34,804 nucleotides of DNA from Pseudomonas sp. PA27(2017) (GCF_001945445.1 NZ_MSXW01000057.1:1001-35804), one strand, 5' to 3'; numbered from the stretch's first letter, positions 25,601-33,664 are shown. The notes: generated by a model from the letters alone, not told the origin. Program-made: numbers and translations.

Positions 25601-26457
25601 AGGATGCCGAAGTGCAGCTCGACACGCTGCGGATCGATCCAGCTGCCGCCAGCGGTGACCGCGTGAAACCAGGGCAACACCAGGATGGCGATGGCGCTGA
25701 TCGCGGCCCCGCACACCGCCCCGGAAAAACCCCAGACCAGCGCCAGCCCCAGCATGACCAGGCCCACGGCCGGCATCTTCAAGGGTGTCGGCAACAGTTC
25801 CAGCAGCACCGGCAGACATACCAGCACCGGCAACAGTACGTATAGCGAGGGCAACGTGCGCAGGGCCATGGGAACTTGCAACAGGGGCGACGCGATGCCC
25901 CCGGCCGGCATCAGCCAGCCGCGCCGGCGCAACCAGGGGCTGAGGTAGGTCAGCAAGGGGATGGAAATCACCAGCGCGGTGAGGCTGTCGACCAGCCAGA
26001 GCGTCAGCACCAACTGCGGTACCTGCGCCACGATCAGTTCGTCGAGCAGCAACCGGCAGCCGATCAACAGCAGGCAGGTGACTGCTGCCGGTATCAGCAC
26101 ACCGAGAAGGATGAAGCGCAACACGTGGCTGATGTCCGGCAGGGCGACGTCGAACGGCCGCCAGCGCAGCAGCAGGTAACAGCAGGCGACGCCCAGGGTT
26201 TCCGGCGCCGCGTGCAGGGGCGCCTGGTGCCAGTCCAGCCCCCACAGCGGCGTGGACAACACCGCATTGGCGTAAAGCGCCCACAGCACTCGCGGCCCCC
26301 ACCAGAGCACCAGTACCAGCCCGAGGGCGAATGGCAGATAGAGGATACCCAGCCCACCCTCGAACTGGGTGATCAGAGATAGCTGTGTGGCCAGATGAAA
26401 GACCGGCAGTGGTAGCCACCAGGTCCAGAACGGCAAGCGTTCGGCAGTGCGGGGCAT
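22669..26457 (-). CDS. Membrane-anchored PAS-GGDEF-EAL c-di-GMP enzyme (MASE1-like)
   Basis: A 1262-residue inner-membrane signalling protein. Residues 1-300 contain eight or more hydrophobic helices resembling a MASE1 sensor. About four PAS segments follow (roughly 315-435, 440-560, 565-690 and 690-815), with PAC-like ends such as VMQQDVSTREQL and DITARRRTEQQL. The diguanylate cyclase domain has an intact GGDEF at 905-909 and an RxxD inhibitory site (RTED) five residues before it. The EAL domain starts EVLVRW (1038, EVL variant) and keeps AVNLSP, ELTEGVL, IDDFGTGYS, LKIDRSF, AEGIET and GQGYLLG. Both activities look possible; net direction is unknown. GAGG lies 5 nt before the ATG. Architecture resembles YegE/PA1181-type proteins. 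Confidence 0.92.
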   Translation of the reverse strand: MPRTAERLPFWTWWLPLPVFHLATQLSLITQFEGGLGILYLPFALGLVLVLWWGPRVLWALYANAVLSTPLWGLDWHQAPLHAAPETLGVACCYLLLRWRPFDVALPDISHVLRFILLGVLIPAAVTCLLLIGCRLLLDELIVAQVPQLVLTLWLVDSLTALVISIPLLTYLSPWLRRRGWLMPAGGIASPLLQVPMALRTLPSLYVLLPVLVCLPVLLELLPTPLKMPAVGLVMLGLALVWGFSGAVCGAAISAIAILVLPWFHAVTAGGSWIDPQRVELHFGILLFVLAALLIGRSLTDLRLALGHSAAVQRQLNLAHSALDASPLGVLIADARRAELPLIYCNPAFEQITGREADATLGLSLFELLRGEKRHEGLHVLETAIRREVPGNAVLRLQRQDGEAFWGEVILAPMRDEEGVSHFIVMQQDVSTREQLAQDMVRQSETLQQQSHLFTQTENIADLGGWSLNMRDMSMYWSAGCFAIYELDPKSGAPSFEESLNQFDVSGRELIGRTLQKMYKGDDQFDIEVRGSTAKGRTRWVRLLGVAERDGGELVRIYGAAQDITARRRTEQQLRERDDRLRLFFEAPLIGMALITPTFGWSEVNLKLCSILGLSREQLMESSWASISSPEDLEAEQPLLDDVRSGSREGFERDRNFLRADGSPVQTRLHLRAVRRTNGGVSMFLLLVEDISARYEAEARYRTVVEHAPEAIMLYSEEGGMVDFNGNALRLFGYRREELLSRRPFELSPEVQADGRPSSEAAKHYLKAALRGEVPVFEWLHQDSSGRQFPCEVRLVRLPGEPVLIRCSVTDISERQRYQREIERLAYSDELTGLPNRRLMLDRLQHAMDREIRQGSLGALLFIDLDHFKTVNDSLGHLVGDSLLREVTARLEGQLRTEDTLARMGGDEFVVLLEGLDANAQLAGEQAAMVGERLLKSLERPCVIDGHELSMSASIGIALHPFGEQNAADVLKQADTAMYRAKQGGRNALHFFAPAMQAAIDQRLQLQGELRQAIARDQLYLVFQPQLQLDDGQLIGAEVLVRWAHPEKGEILPGHFIPLAEETGLIQEIGNWVLERACATLQAWLAEYPDVVLAVNLSPRELRSRECVERVRGCLERYGVPAAALELELTEGVLLEDVEQCIANMRALKQLGVRFSIDDFGTGYSSLTYLKRLPLDRLKIDRSFTQDLGTSGNGNNVLLVETILMIARNLGLECVAEGIETTDQLEHLKRLGCEFGQGYLLGRPMVEAEFLKRMGPPRQARS

Positions 26458-26547
26458 ACGAACCTCATATCGCTATGCCAGCACAGCATGAAGCAGCCTA
26501 TCGGGGCTGTACAGGTGCCTGCATCGAGTTAACAGCCTAGTCGAGAA

Positions 26548-27861
26548 TCAGGCCGCGTCGCGTGGCAACAATAACCCCAGAGGCAGACAGATACGGGCCT
26601 CCAGCCCACCACCTGTACGATTGCGCAGTTCCACGCTACCGCCATGTAGCGAAGCGATGCGCTTGACGATGGCCAGCCCCAGCCCGGCTCCCTTTCCACC
26701 GCGGGCGCTGTCGCCACGGATGAACGGGTTGACGATGTTGCTCAGCTCGCTCGGATCGATGCCGGCGCCACGGTCCATCACGCTTAGCACCACATAGGGC
26801 GCGCTGTGGTCACCAGCCACCGACAGAACGATTTCCACCGGGCTGCCGCCATAACGCAAGGCGTTCTCGATCAGGTTGACGATCAGTCGCTTGATCGACA
26901 CCCGGCGCAGCGGAAAGGCCGGAATCGGCTCGAGGAACAGGCGCACCTGTTCGCTCTTCTGATTGTAAGGGGCGACCACCTCACGAATCAGCTCGGGCAG
27001 CACCAGGTCTTCGACAGGCTCGTCGCGACCGTCACGGATGAAGGCCAGGAACTGATCGAGAATGGCGTCCATGTCCTCGATATCGCGCACCATGTCATCG
27101 GTCAGCTCGGAGTCATGGTCGAGAAACTCCAGGGACAGCCTCAACCGCGTCAGCGGCGTGCGCAGGTCATGGGACACCCCGGCGAGCATCAGCTCGCGCT
27201 CGCGCCCGGCCTGCTCGACGTCCTCGGCCATCTGGTTGAATGCGCGGTACACCTCGGCCATTTCACTCGGCGTATCGCCGACCGGCAATCGCACGCTGCG
27301 GCCCTGGCCAAACTGGCGGGCAGCGATCACCAGGCGCTTGAGTGGCGCGCTGAGCTGACGCACGAAGATCCATGCCGCCGCCGTGGACAGCAGGCCGATA
27401 CCCAGGAACCAGCCCAGCACGCTCCAGATCCGCTGGCCACGCAACGGATGCGGGTAGAGCGGCACGCGAATCCAGTCTTCACCCAGCGTTGGCGCGTGCA
27501 CCCAGAGCGCTGGCGGGCTCTTGGCCCGTACGCGGGTTTCGGTGTCGGGGCCGAGTTCGGACTGCATCTGCCGCTGGAAGATCTCGCTGTAGGGCCAGTG
27601 CTCCTCGCTGGCGGGCACTTCGGCACGCGTCACCCGCTTGAGGCCGGCAGCCTCGGCGATATCGCCACGATCCTCGGGATTCGCCGCCCAGTAGGCGCGC
27701 AGGGTCAACGCGGCGCCGTGGCTGTATTGACGGTCGACCAGCACGTCCTCGTTCATCATCAGGTAAACGAGGGTCAGCGCTTTGGAAAACAGCACGACGA
27801 TCAGCACCAGCCAGAGGGTGCGCGAGAAGAAACTTTGCGGAAACCAGAGTGGAGCTTTCAT
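26548..27861 (-). CDS. envZ: EnvZ/AmgS-type sensor histidine kinase
   Basis: A 437-residue inner-membrane kinase that phosphorylates the OmpR-like regulator beside it. In P. aeruginosa the pair, AmgRS, senses envelope stress and supports aminoglycoside tolerance. Layout: TM1 (about 12-36, SRTLWLVLIVVLFSKALTL), periplasmic domain (about 37-145), TM2 (about 148-170), HAMP, HisKA with H231 in AGVSHDLRTPLTRLRLSLEFLD, then the ATPase with N box LIVNLIENALRYGG, G1 MDRGAGID and G2 GKGAGLGLAIVKRI. The ATG at 27861 (MKAPLWFPQSFFSR) is chosen over one 19 codons upstream because it puts the helix near the N-terminus as in homologues. It is 90 nt downstream of ompR. Confidence 0.94.
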   Translation of the reverse strand: MKAPLWFPQSFFSRTLWLVLIVVLFSKALTLVYLMMNEDVLVDRQYSHGAALTLRAYWAANPEDRGDIAEAAGLKRVTRAEVPASEEHWPYSEIFQRQMQSELGPDTETRVRAKSPPALWVHAPTLGEDWIRVPLYPHPLRGQRIWSVLGWFLGIGLLSTAAAWIFVRQLSAPLKRLVIAARQFGQGRSVRLPVGDTPSEMAEVYRAFNQMAEDVEQAGRERELMLAGVSHDLRTPLTRLRLSLEFLDHDSELTDDMVRDIEDMDAILDQFLAFIRDGRDEPVEDLVLPELIREVVAPYNQKSEQVRLFLEPIPAFPLRRVSIKRLIVNLIENALRYGGSPVEIVLSVAGDHSAPYVVLSVMDRGAGIDPSELSNIVNPFIRGDSARGGKGAGLGLAIVKRIASLHGGSVELRNRTGGGLEARICLPLGLLLPRDAA

Positions 27862-27906
27862 AGAAACAGGAGCCGGGCAAAACGCTGAGGGCGGGGCTGA
27901 ACGAAC

Positions 27907-27933
27907 GAGGGCTGGCATCGATCGCCAGCCCTC
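27907..27933. repeat. Hairpin between ompR and envZ
   Basis: GAGGGCTGGC (27907-27916) pairs with GCCAGCCCTC (27924-27933) around a 7-nt loop. It lies in the 90-nt gap between the two minus-strand genes. The sequence after it on the minus strand is only mildly T-rich, so it may trim or partly terminate the transcript. Confidence 0.7.
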
Positions 27934-27951
27934 CAGCGCTATGTATCCGTT

Positions 27952-28689
27952 TTACTTGTTGCCGTCCGGTACGAACACATACCCCACGCCCCAGACGGTC
28001 TGGATATAGCGCGGCTTGGACGGATCAGGCTCGATCAGCCGGCGCAGACGGGAAATCTGCACGTCGATGGAGCGCTCCAGGGCGTCCCACTCACGACCGC
28101 GGGCCAGATTCATCAGCTTGTCGCGGGTAAGCGGCTCGCGAGCGTGCTGCACCAGCGCCTTGAGCACCGCGAACTCACCGGTGGTGAGCATGTGCACCTC
28201 GTCGCCCTTCTTCAGTTCACGAGTGGCCAGGGACAGCTCGTAATCACCGAAGGTGACGCTCTCGTCTTCGCTGCCCGGCGCGCCCGGCACTACCGGCGCC
28301 TGGCGGCGCAGTACGGCCTTGATGCGGGCCAGCAGTTCGCGTGGGTTGAACGGCTTGGCCAGGTAATCGTCGGCACCGATTTCCAGGCCCTGGATGCGGC
28401 TACCTTCGTCGCCCTTGGCGGTGAGCATGATGATCGGCACCTGGTTGTTGGAGGCGCGCAGGCGACGGCAGGCGCTCATGCCGTCTTCGCCCGGCAGCAT
28501 CAGGTCGAGCACCACCAGGTTGAACAGCTCGCGCGATAGCAGGCGGTCCATTTGCTCGACGTTCTCCACGGCGCGTACGCGATAGCCCTGCTCGTCGAAG
28601 AAACGCTCGAGCAGGCGACGCAGACGGGCGTCGTCATCGACAATCAGGATCTTTTCGCCTTCGACCGGTTGTACTGCAGTGCTGCTCAT
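27952..28689 (-). CDS. ompR: OmpR/AmgR-type response regulator
   Basis: A 245-residue DNA-binding response regulator. The receiver has the acidic pocket D18-D19-D20 (ILIVDDDARLRRLL), phospho-acceptor D62 (VVLDLMLPGEDG), T90 and K112 (YLAKPFNPREL). The C-terminal OmpR/PhoB winged helix follows from about 148, with GEFAVLKALVQHAREPLTRDKLM and the recognition segment RSIDVQISRLRRLIE. AAGGAGCC lies 6 nt before the ATG. It leads a two-gene operon with envZ. A weak promoter candidate is described separately, and the gene diverges from tex. Confidence 0.96.
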   Translation of the reverse strand: MSSTAVQPVEGEKILIVDDDARLRRLLERFFDEQGYRVRAVENVEQMDRLLSRELFNLVVLDLMLPGEDGMSACRRLRASNNQVPIIMLTAKGDEGSRIQGLEIGADDYLAKPFNPRELLARIKAVLRRQAPVVPGAPGSEDESVTFGDYELSLATRELKKGDEVHMLTTGEFAVLKALVQHAREPLTRDKLMNLARGREWDALERSIDVQISRLRRLIEPDPSKPRYIQTVWGVGYVFVPDGNK

Positions 28690-28742
28690 AGAGGCTCCTT
28701 GACCGAGAGTCCGCGACGCGTTGCGTCCGGCTGACCGGCGGC

Positions 28743-28748
28743 ATTATG
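28743..28748 (-). promoter_or_regulatory. Candidate -10 of ompR-envZ
   Basis: The minus strand reads CATAAT, 54 nt before the ompR start in the ompR-tex divergent gap. The upstream -35 region (CGTGGT at 17 nt) is poor, so autoregulation or an activator would be needed. Inferred from position. Confidence 0.35.
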
Positions 28749-28877
28749 GCTCAGAGGCCGTGTAGACCACGTATTGTCCATTGTTAGCAGATTTTTCGCT
28801 GTCGTTCGCGCACTTCGCGCCGATTCATGGTCTGACAGCCGCCAATGGCGAGTGGCCTGTGCCCCTGCGGGCGTGGC

Positions 28878-28883
28878 TATAAT
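28878..28883 (+). promoter_or_regulatory. Consensus -10 element of tex
   Basis: A perfect TATAAT (in GGCTATAATGCGCC) lies 71 nt before the tex ATG. No good -35 is visible at 16-17 nt. The predicted start near 28890 puts a hairpin and T-run at the beginning of the leader. Confidence 0.5.
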
Positions 28884-28898
28884 GCGCCGTTTTATAGT

Positions 28899-28926
28899 CC
28901 GGCTCATCACGAGCGAGGCCGGTTTT
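28899..28926 (+). terminator. Hairpin plus T-run in the tex leader, possible attenuator
   Basis: CCGGCTC (28899-28905) pairs with GAGGCCGG (28915-28922) with one bulged C, followed by TTTT. It lies between the candidate promoter and the tex start codon, so it could reduce readthrough. Based on sequence only. Confidence 0.35.
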
Positions 28927-28954
28927 AGTCGTTTCAAGGTGGATTCTTCTTTCT

Positions 28955-31282
28955 ATGCTCAGCATCAACAACCGTATCGCCGAAGAACTGGGCGTGCGCC
29001 CGCAACAGGTCGCCGCCGCCGTACAGCTGCTGGATGAAGGTTCCACCGTGCCGTTCATCGCCCGTTACCGCAAGGAAGTCACCGGCAGCCTCGACGATAC
29101 CCAGCTGCGCAATCTGGAAGAGCGCCTGCGTTATCTGCGCGAACTCGATGATCGCCGGGCGAGCATCCTCGCCAGCATCGAGGAACAGGGCAAGCTGACC
29201 CCCGAGCTGACCCGCGAGATCAACCTCGCCGACACCAAGACGCGCCTCGAAGACCTTTACCTGCCCTACAAGCAGAAGCGCCGCACCAAGGGCCAGATTG
29301 CCCTGGAAGCCGGCCTCGGGGAGCTGGCCGACGCACTGTTCAATGACCCGAACTTGACCCCGGAGAGCGAAGCGGCGCGCTTCATCGATGCCGAGAAAGG
29401 CTTCGCCGACACCAAGGCGGTGCTCGAAGGCGCCAAGTACATTCTCATGGAACGCTTCGCCGAAGACGCCAGCCTGCTCAGCAGCCTGCGCAGCTTCCTC
29501 AAGGACAACGCCACCCTGAGCGCCAGGGTAATCGCCGGCAAGGAAACCGAGGGCGCCAAGTTCCGTGACTACTTCGAGCATGACGAAAAGCTCAAGGGCG
29601 CCCCGTCGCACCGCGCCCTGGCGGTTTTCCGCGGGCGCAACGAGGGCATCCTCACTGCCAGTCTCAAGGTCGGCGAAGAGCTTCCCGGCACCCTGCACCC
29701 GTGCGAGGGCATGATCGCCGAGCGTTTCGGCATCGCCAACCAGGGTCGTGCCGGCGACAAGTGGCTGGGGGAGGTAGTGCGCTGGACCTGGAAGGTCAAG
29801 CTCTACACCCACCTGGAAACCGACCTGCTCGGCGAACTGCGTGAAGGCGCCGAGGACGAGGCGATCAGCGTGTTCGCCCGCAACCTGCACGATCTGCTGC
29901 TGGCCGCACCCGCAGGCCCGCGCGCGACCCTGGGCCTCGACCCGGGCCTGCGCACCGGTTGCAAGGTGGCCGTGGTCGACGCCACCGGCAAGTTGCTCGA
30001 CACCGCCACCGTCTACCCGCACGCCCCGCGCAATGACTGGGACGGCACCCTCAACGTGCTGGCCAAGCTGTGCGCCAAGCACGGCGTCGACCTGATCGCC
30101 ATCGGCAATGGCACCGCCAGCCGTGAGACCGACAAGCTGGCCATCGAGCTGATCAAGAAGTACCCGGGCCTGAAAATGACCAAGATCATGGTCAGCGAGG
30201 CCGGCGCCTCGGTGTATTCGGCCTCGGAGCTGGCGGCCAGGGAATTCCCCGATCTGGACGTATCCCTGCGCGGCGCAGTGAGCATCGCTCGCCGCCTGCA
30301 GGACCCGCTGGCCGAGCTGGTGAAGATCGACCCGAAATCCATTGGCGTGGGCCAGTACCAGCACGATGTGTCCCAACTGAAGCTGGCGCGCAGCCTGGAC
30401 GCCGTGGTGGAAGACTGCGTGAACGCCGTGGGCGTGGACGTCAACACCGCATCTAGCGCCCTGCTGGCGCGGATTTCTGGTCTCAACGCGACCCTTGCGC
30501 AGAATATCGTCGCCCATCGCGACGCTCATGGCGCCTTCAAGACCCGTGACGCCCTGAAGAAGGTCCCGCGCCTGGGCGACAAGACCTTCGAACAGGCCGC
30601 CGGCTTCCTGCGCGTGATGAATGGCGACAACCCGCTGGACGCCTCCGCCGTGCACCCGGAAACCTACCCGCTGGTGCAGCGCATCGCCGCCGACACTGGC
30701 CGCGACATCCGCTCGCTGATCGGCGATGCTGGCTTTCTCAAGCGCCTGGATCCAAAGAAATTCACAGACGAGACCTTCGGCCAGGTGACGGTCAGCGACA
30801 TCCTCAGCGAGCTGGAAAAACCCGGCCGCGACCCACGCCCCGAGTTCAAGACCGCCGAGTTCCAAGAAGGCGTGGAAACCCTCAAAGACCTCGAATTGGG
30901 GATGATCCTGGAAGGCGTGGTTACCAACGTGACCAACTTCGGCGCCTTCGTCGACATCGGCGTACACCAGGACGGCCTGGTGCACATCTCGGCGCTCTCC
31001 GAGAAATTCATCAAGGACCCGCACGAGGCCGTCAAAGCCGGCGACGTGGTCAAAGTCAAGGTCATGGAAGTGGACATCCCGCGCAATCGCATCGCCCTGT
31101 CGATGCGCATGAGCGACACCCCGGGCGAGAAGGTCGATGGCCCCCGAGGCGGCGGTCGCAAGGGCGCGGGCAAGGGCGGCCAGACGCCGCGCAGCGAGCG
31201 CCACTCCGGCCAGGACAAACCCGCTCCGGCCAATGCCGCCATGGCTTCGCTGTTCGCCAACGCCAAACAACTGAGGAAATAA
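28955..31282 (+). CDS. tex: Tex-family transcription accessory protein
   Basis: A 775-residue nucleic-acid-binding protein related to eukaryotic Spt6. It was named from Bordetella toxin expression, and the P. aeruginosa protein structure is known. It starts MLSINNRIAEELGVRPQQVA and has a helical N-terminal region with DEGSTVPFIARYRKE. A YqgF-like RNase H fold follows (about 325-450, LGLDPGLRTGCKVAVVD), then helix-hairpin-helix segments (LLARISGLNATLAQNIV..., about 500-560). The C-terminal S1 RNA-binding domain occupies about 649-718 (GMILEGVVTNVTNFGAFVDI). The tail is Gly/Lys-rich. AAGGTGGA lies about 12 nt before the ATG, longer than usual. The thioesterase gene follows after 3 nt. Confidence 0.96.
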   Translation: MLSINNRIAEELGVRPQQVAAAVQLLDEGSTVPFIARYRKEVTGSLDDTQLRNLEERLRYLRELDDRRASILASIEEQGKLTPELTREINLADTKTRLEDLYLPYKQKRRTKGQIALEAGLGELADALFNDPNLTPESEAARFIDAEKGFADTKAVLEGAKYILMERFAEDASLLSSLRSFLKDNATLSARVIAGKETEGAKFRDYFEHDEKLKGAPSHRALAVFRGRNEGILTASLKVGEELPGTLHPCEGMIAERFGIANQGRAGDKWLGEVVRWTWKVKLYTHLETDLLGELREGAEDEAISVFARNLHDLLLAAPAGPRATLGLDPGLRTGCKVAVVDATGKLLDTATVYPHAPRNDWDGTLNVLAKLCAKHGVDLIAIGNGTASRETDKLAIELIKKYPGLKMTKIMVSEAGASVYSASELAAREFPDLDVSLRGAVSIARRLQDPLAELVKIDPKSIGVGQYQHDVSQLKLARSLDAVVEDCVNAVGVDVNTASSALLARISGLNATLAQNIVAHRDAHGAFKTRDALKKVPRLGDKTFEQAAGFLRVMNGDNPLDASAVHPETYPLVQRIAADTGRDIRSLIGDAGFLKRLDPKKFTDETFGQVTVSDILSELEKPGRDPRPEFKTAEFQEGVETLKDLELGMILEGVVTNVTNFGAFVDIGVHQDGLVHISALSEKFIKDPHEAVKAGDVVKVKVMEVDIPRNRIALSMRMSDTPGEKVDGPRGGGRKGAGKGGQTPRSERHSGQDKPAPANAAMASLFANAKQLRK

Positions 31283-31285
31283 GCG

Positions 31286-31675
31286 ATGAGCCAATCCGCA
31301 GACGAGATCGGCAAAAGCAGCGCCTTCGGGCGCCTGCTCGGCTTGCAGATCGTCAAGGCCGAGGCCGGCGAGGCGATCATCGCCCTGAGCATGCACGATG
31401 GCTTGCGCAACCTTCATGGCAAGCTGCACGGCGGCGCGCTGTTCTCGCTGATCGACACTGCCATGGGCCAGGCCAGCCACAGCCTCACCGACGGCGAGCC
31501 GAGCAGCGTGACCCTGGAGTGCAAGGTCAACTACATCCGCGGCGTCACCGAAGGTGACCTGAGCTGCCGCGCCTGGGTCATCCACGCTGGCCGCCGCACC
31601 CAGGTGATCGAAGCCGAGGTGCACCAGCACGACAAGCTGGTGGCCAAGGCCCAGGCCACCTTCGCCTGCCTCTGA
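31286..31675 (+). CDS. PaaI-type hotdog-fold thioesterase
   Basis: A 129-residue protein with the 4HBT hotdog pattern: GLRNLHGKLHGGALFSLID followed by TAMGQASHSL, which contains the conserved HGG and catalytic-region Asp. Such enzymes hydrolyse acyl-CoA or phenylacetyl-CoA esters; the substrate is unknown. The ATG is 3 nt after the tex stop and its Shine-Dalgarno (GAGGAAAT) lies inside the end of tex, so the two are coupled. The same order occurs in P. aeruginosa. Confidence 0.88.
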   Translation: MSQSADEIGKSSAFGRLLGLQIVKAEAGEAIIALSMHDGLRNLHGKLHGGALFSLIDTAMGQASHSLTDGEPSSVTLECKVNYIRGVTEGDLSCRAWVIHAGRRTQVIEAEVHQHDKLVAKAQATFACL

Positions 31676-31695
31676 GGCCTGACTCAAGCACAGTT

Positions 31696-31815
31696 CGTAG
31701 GGTGGACCGGGTCGCGTAGACGACGTTTCACCTACACGGCCCGATCCGTCCACCGCCCCGTGATCGCAACGGTGGATGAAAAGAGCGTCAGTTACGCGCC
31801 CCGATCCACCCTACG
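31696..31815. repeat. Composite repeat bounded by CGTAGGGTGGA inverted ends
   Basis: CGTAGGGTGGA (31696-31706) and TCCACCCTACG (31805-31815) are perfect inverted ends of a 120-bp element. Inside are two hairpins: GGTGGAC (31701-31707) with GTCCACC (31748-31754), and GGTGGAT (31771-31777) with ATCCACC (31804-31810), the second with an inner GCGT/ACGC stem. The same end motif occurs before purD. It looks like a BIME- or MITE-like intergenic repeat. No gene is present. Confidence 0.8.
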
Positions 31816-32029
31816 TCTGTTCCTGCCTTGTAGCTGCCGCCTCATGCGCATACAGATCGTGAACGAGCTCTGAGGCCCAGGTCACGCGCGGCAGAGCTTG
31901 AAAGCTGCCTGCACGTGTCGCTAAAACGTACATCCCTTTCGCCAGACGACCAACGTCAGCAATTCGCCCCTTGTAGAGTCCAGCGTCCACCCCCATATTG
32001 GGGCGACCGCTGCGTGAAGGAATGCAATC
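31816..32029 (+). other. Gene-free leader region of gshA
   Basis: This is the rest of the 354-nt gap before gshA. No reading frame with sensible codon use is seen. CCCC/GGGG arms around ATATT (31991-32003) form a small hairpin 13 nt before the Shine-Dalgarno GAAGGAAT (32016-32023). I see no clear -10/-35 pair. Confidence 0.5.
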
Positions 32030-33610
32030 TTGAGCGACCTGTTCTCCCGCCGTCTGGCCCTGCTCGGCGAGCACGCCAACCTGTCCCTGCTCTCCCAGTG
32101 CCTGCATGGCATCGAGCGTGAATGCCTGCGCGTCGATGAAAGTGGCCAGCTGGCGCTGAGCGGCCATCCCACTGCGCTGGGCTCGGCGCTGACCAACGGG
32201 CAGATCACCACGGACTATTCCGAATCCCTGCTCGAGTTCATCACCGCCACGGCGGTCGACCCCGGCGAGACCCTGGCCGAGCTCGATCGCATCCACCGCT
32301 TCGTGTACAGCAAGCTGGACGGCGAGTACCTGTGGAGCCCCTCGATGCCAGGCCCGCTGCCCGAAGAAGAGGTCATCCCGATCGCCCGATACGGCAGTTC
32401 GCATATCGGCCAGCTCAAGTACGTGTACCGTAAGGGCCTGGCCCTGCGTTACGGCAAGACCATGCAGTGCATCGCCGGTATCCACTACAACTTCTCCCTG
32501 CCCGAGCAGCTGTGGGCCGTGCTGCAGGAAGCCGAAGGCGACGGGCGCAGCGCGCGCGACTATCAGTCCTCGCGCTACATCGCGTTGATCCGCAACTTCC
32601 GCCGCTACAGTTGGCTGCTGATGTACCTGTTCGGCGCCTCGCCGGCACTGGACAAGAATTTCATGCGCGGCCGCTCGCACCAGCTCCAGGAGCTGGACGC
32701 TGACACCCTGTACCTGCCCTACGCCACCAGCCTGCGCATGAGCGACCTGGGTTATCAGAGCGAGGCCCAAGCCGGGCTGACGCCCTGCTACAACGACCTG
32801 GCCAGCTACACCGACAGCCTGCGCCAGGCCGTCGGTACGCCGTATCCGCCCTACGTCGACATCGGCACCAAGAAGGACGGCGAGTGGCTGCAGCTCAACA
32901 CCAACGTGCTGCAGATCGAGAACGAGTACTACTCCAACATTCGCCCGAAGCGCGTGACCTACAGCGGCGAGCGGCCGATCCAGGCGCTGATGGCCCGTGG
33001 CGTGCAGTACGTCGAGGCGCGCTGCCTGGACATCAATCCGTTCCTGCCGATGGGCATCGACCTCGCCGAGTCGCGCTTCCTCGATGCCTTCCTGCTCTAC
33101 TGCGCCCTGCAGGACAGCCCGCAACTGAGCAACGGCGAATGCGGCAGTTGCTCGGATAACTTCCTCAAGGTGGTCAAGGACGGTCGCCGTCCTGGCCTGC
33201 ACCTGCAGCGCCATGGTGCGCCCGTGGTCCTGCAGAGCTGGGCCCACGAACTGCTCGACGGCATCGAAGCGATCACCAGGCTGCTCGACCGCAGCCAGGG
33301 GACGGACGCCCATGGCGCCGCCCTGCAGGCCCAACGCGCGAAAATCGACGATGCCAGCCTGACGCCGTCGGCCCAGGTGCTCGCCGAACTGCAGAAAGGC
33401 GAAAGCTTCGCGGCGTTTTCCCTGCGCCAGAGCAAGCGTCACGCCGAGCATTTCCGCGGCCAGCCATTGAACGCCGAGCAGCAAGCCGAATTCGAGCAGG
33501 CCGCCCAGCGCTCACTGCAGGAACAGGCCGAACTCGAAGCTCACGAGGAAGGCGACTTCGACAGCTTCGCCGCCGCCTACCAGGCCAGCATCCTCGCCCT
33601 GGCCGTGTAA
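32030..33610 (+). CDS. gshA: Glutamate--cysteine ligase
   Basis: A 526-residue enzyme that makes gamma-glutamylcysteine, the first and rate-limiting step of glutathione synthesis. It matches the gammaproteobacterial GshA type, with HGIERECLRVDESGQLALSG near the start, then TTDYSESLLEFIT, IAGIHYNFSLPE and YVEARCLDINPF. Length is close to the E. coli (518) and P. aeruginosa (527) enzymes. Translation most likely starts at TTG 32030, preceded by AAGGA 8 nt upstream. The weak start and long leader suggest limited translation. It is separated from the upstream thioesterase by 354 nt, so it is probably transcribed on its own. Confidence 0.96.
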   Translation: MSDLFSRRLALLGEHANLSLLSQCLHGIERECLRVDESGQLALSGHPTALGSALTNGQITTDYSESLLEFITATAVDPGETLAELDRIHRFVYSKLDGEYLWSPSMPGPLPEEEVIPIARYGSSHIGQLKYVYRKGLALRYGKTMQCIAGIHYNFSLPEQLWAVLQEAEGDGRSARDYQSSRYIALIRNFRRYSWLLMYLFGASPALDKNFMRGRSHQLQELDADTLYLPYATSLRMSDLGYQSEAQAGLTPCYNDLASYTDSLRQAVGTPYPPYVDIGTKKDGEWLQLNTNVLQIENEYYSNIRPKRVTYSGERPIQALMARGVQYVEARCLDINPFLPMGIDLAESRFLDAFLLYCALQDSPQLSNGECGSCSDNFLKVVKDGRRPGLHLQRHGAPVVLQSWAHELLDGIEAITRLLDRSQGTDAHGAALQAQRAKIDDASLTPSAQVLAELQKGESFAAFSLRQSKRHAEHFRGQPLNAEQQAEFEQAAQRSLQEQAELEAHEEGDFDSFAAAYQASILALAV

Positions 33611-33664
33611 AACGGGGCCAGGCCCGCGACGACTGCGTCACAAAAAAAACCAATGGTCATAAAT

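Noticed and set aside
28934..31753. A 939-codon open frame on the minus strand opposite tex
   Set aside because: It mirrors the codon-position bias of tex, runs through the thioesterase too, and has low-complexity His/Gly/Val-rich composition. Tex on the plus strand has clear domains.
31811..33484. A 557-codon minus-strand frame opposite gshA
   Set aside because: Antisense shadow; GshA signatures are on the plus strand.
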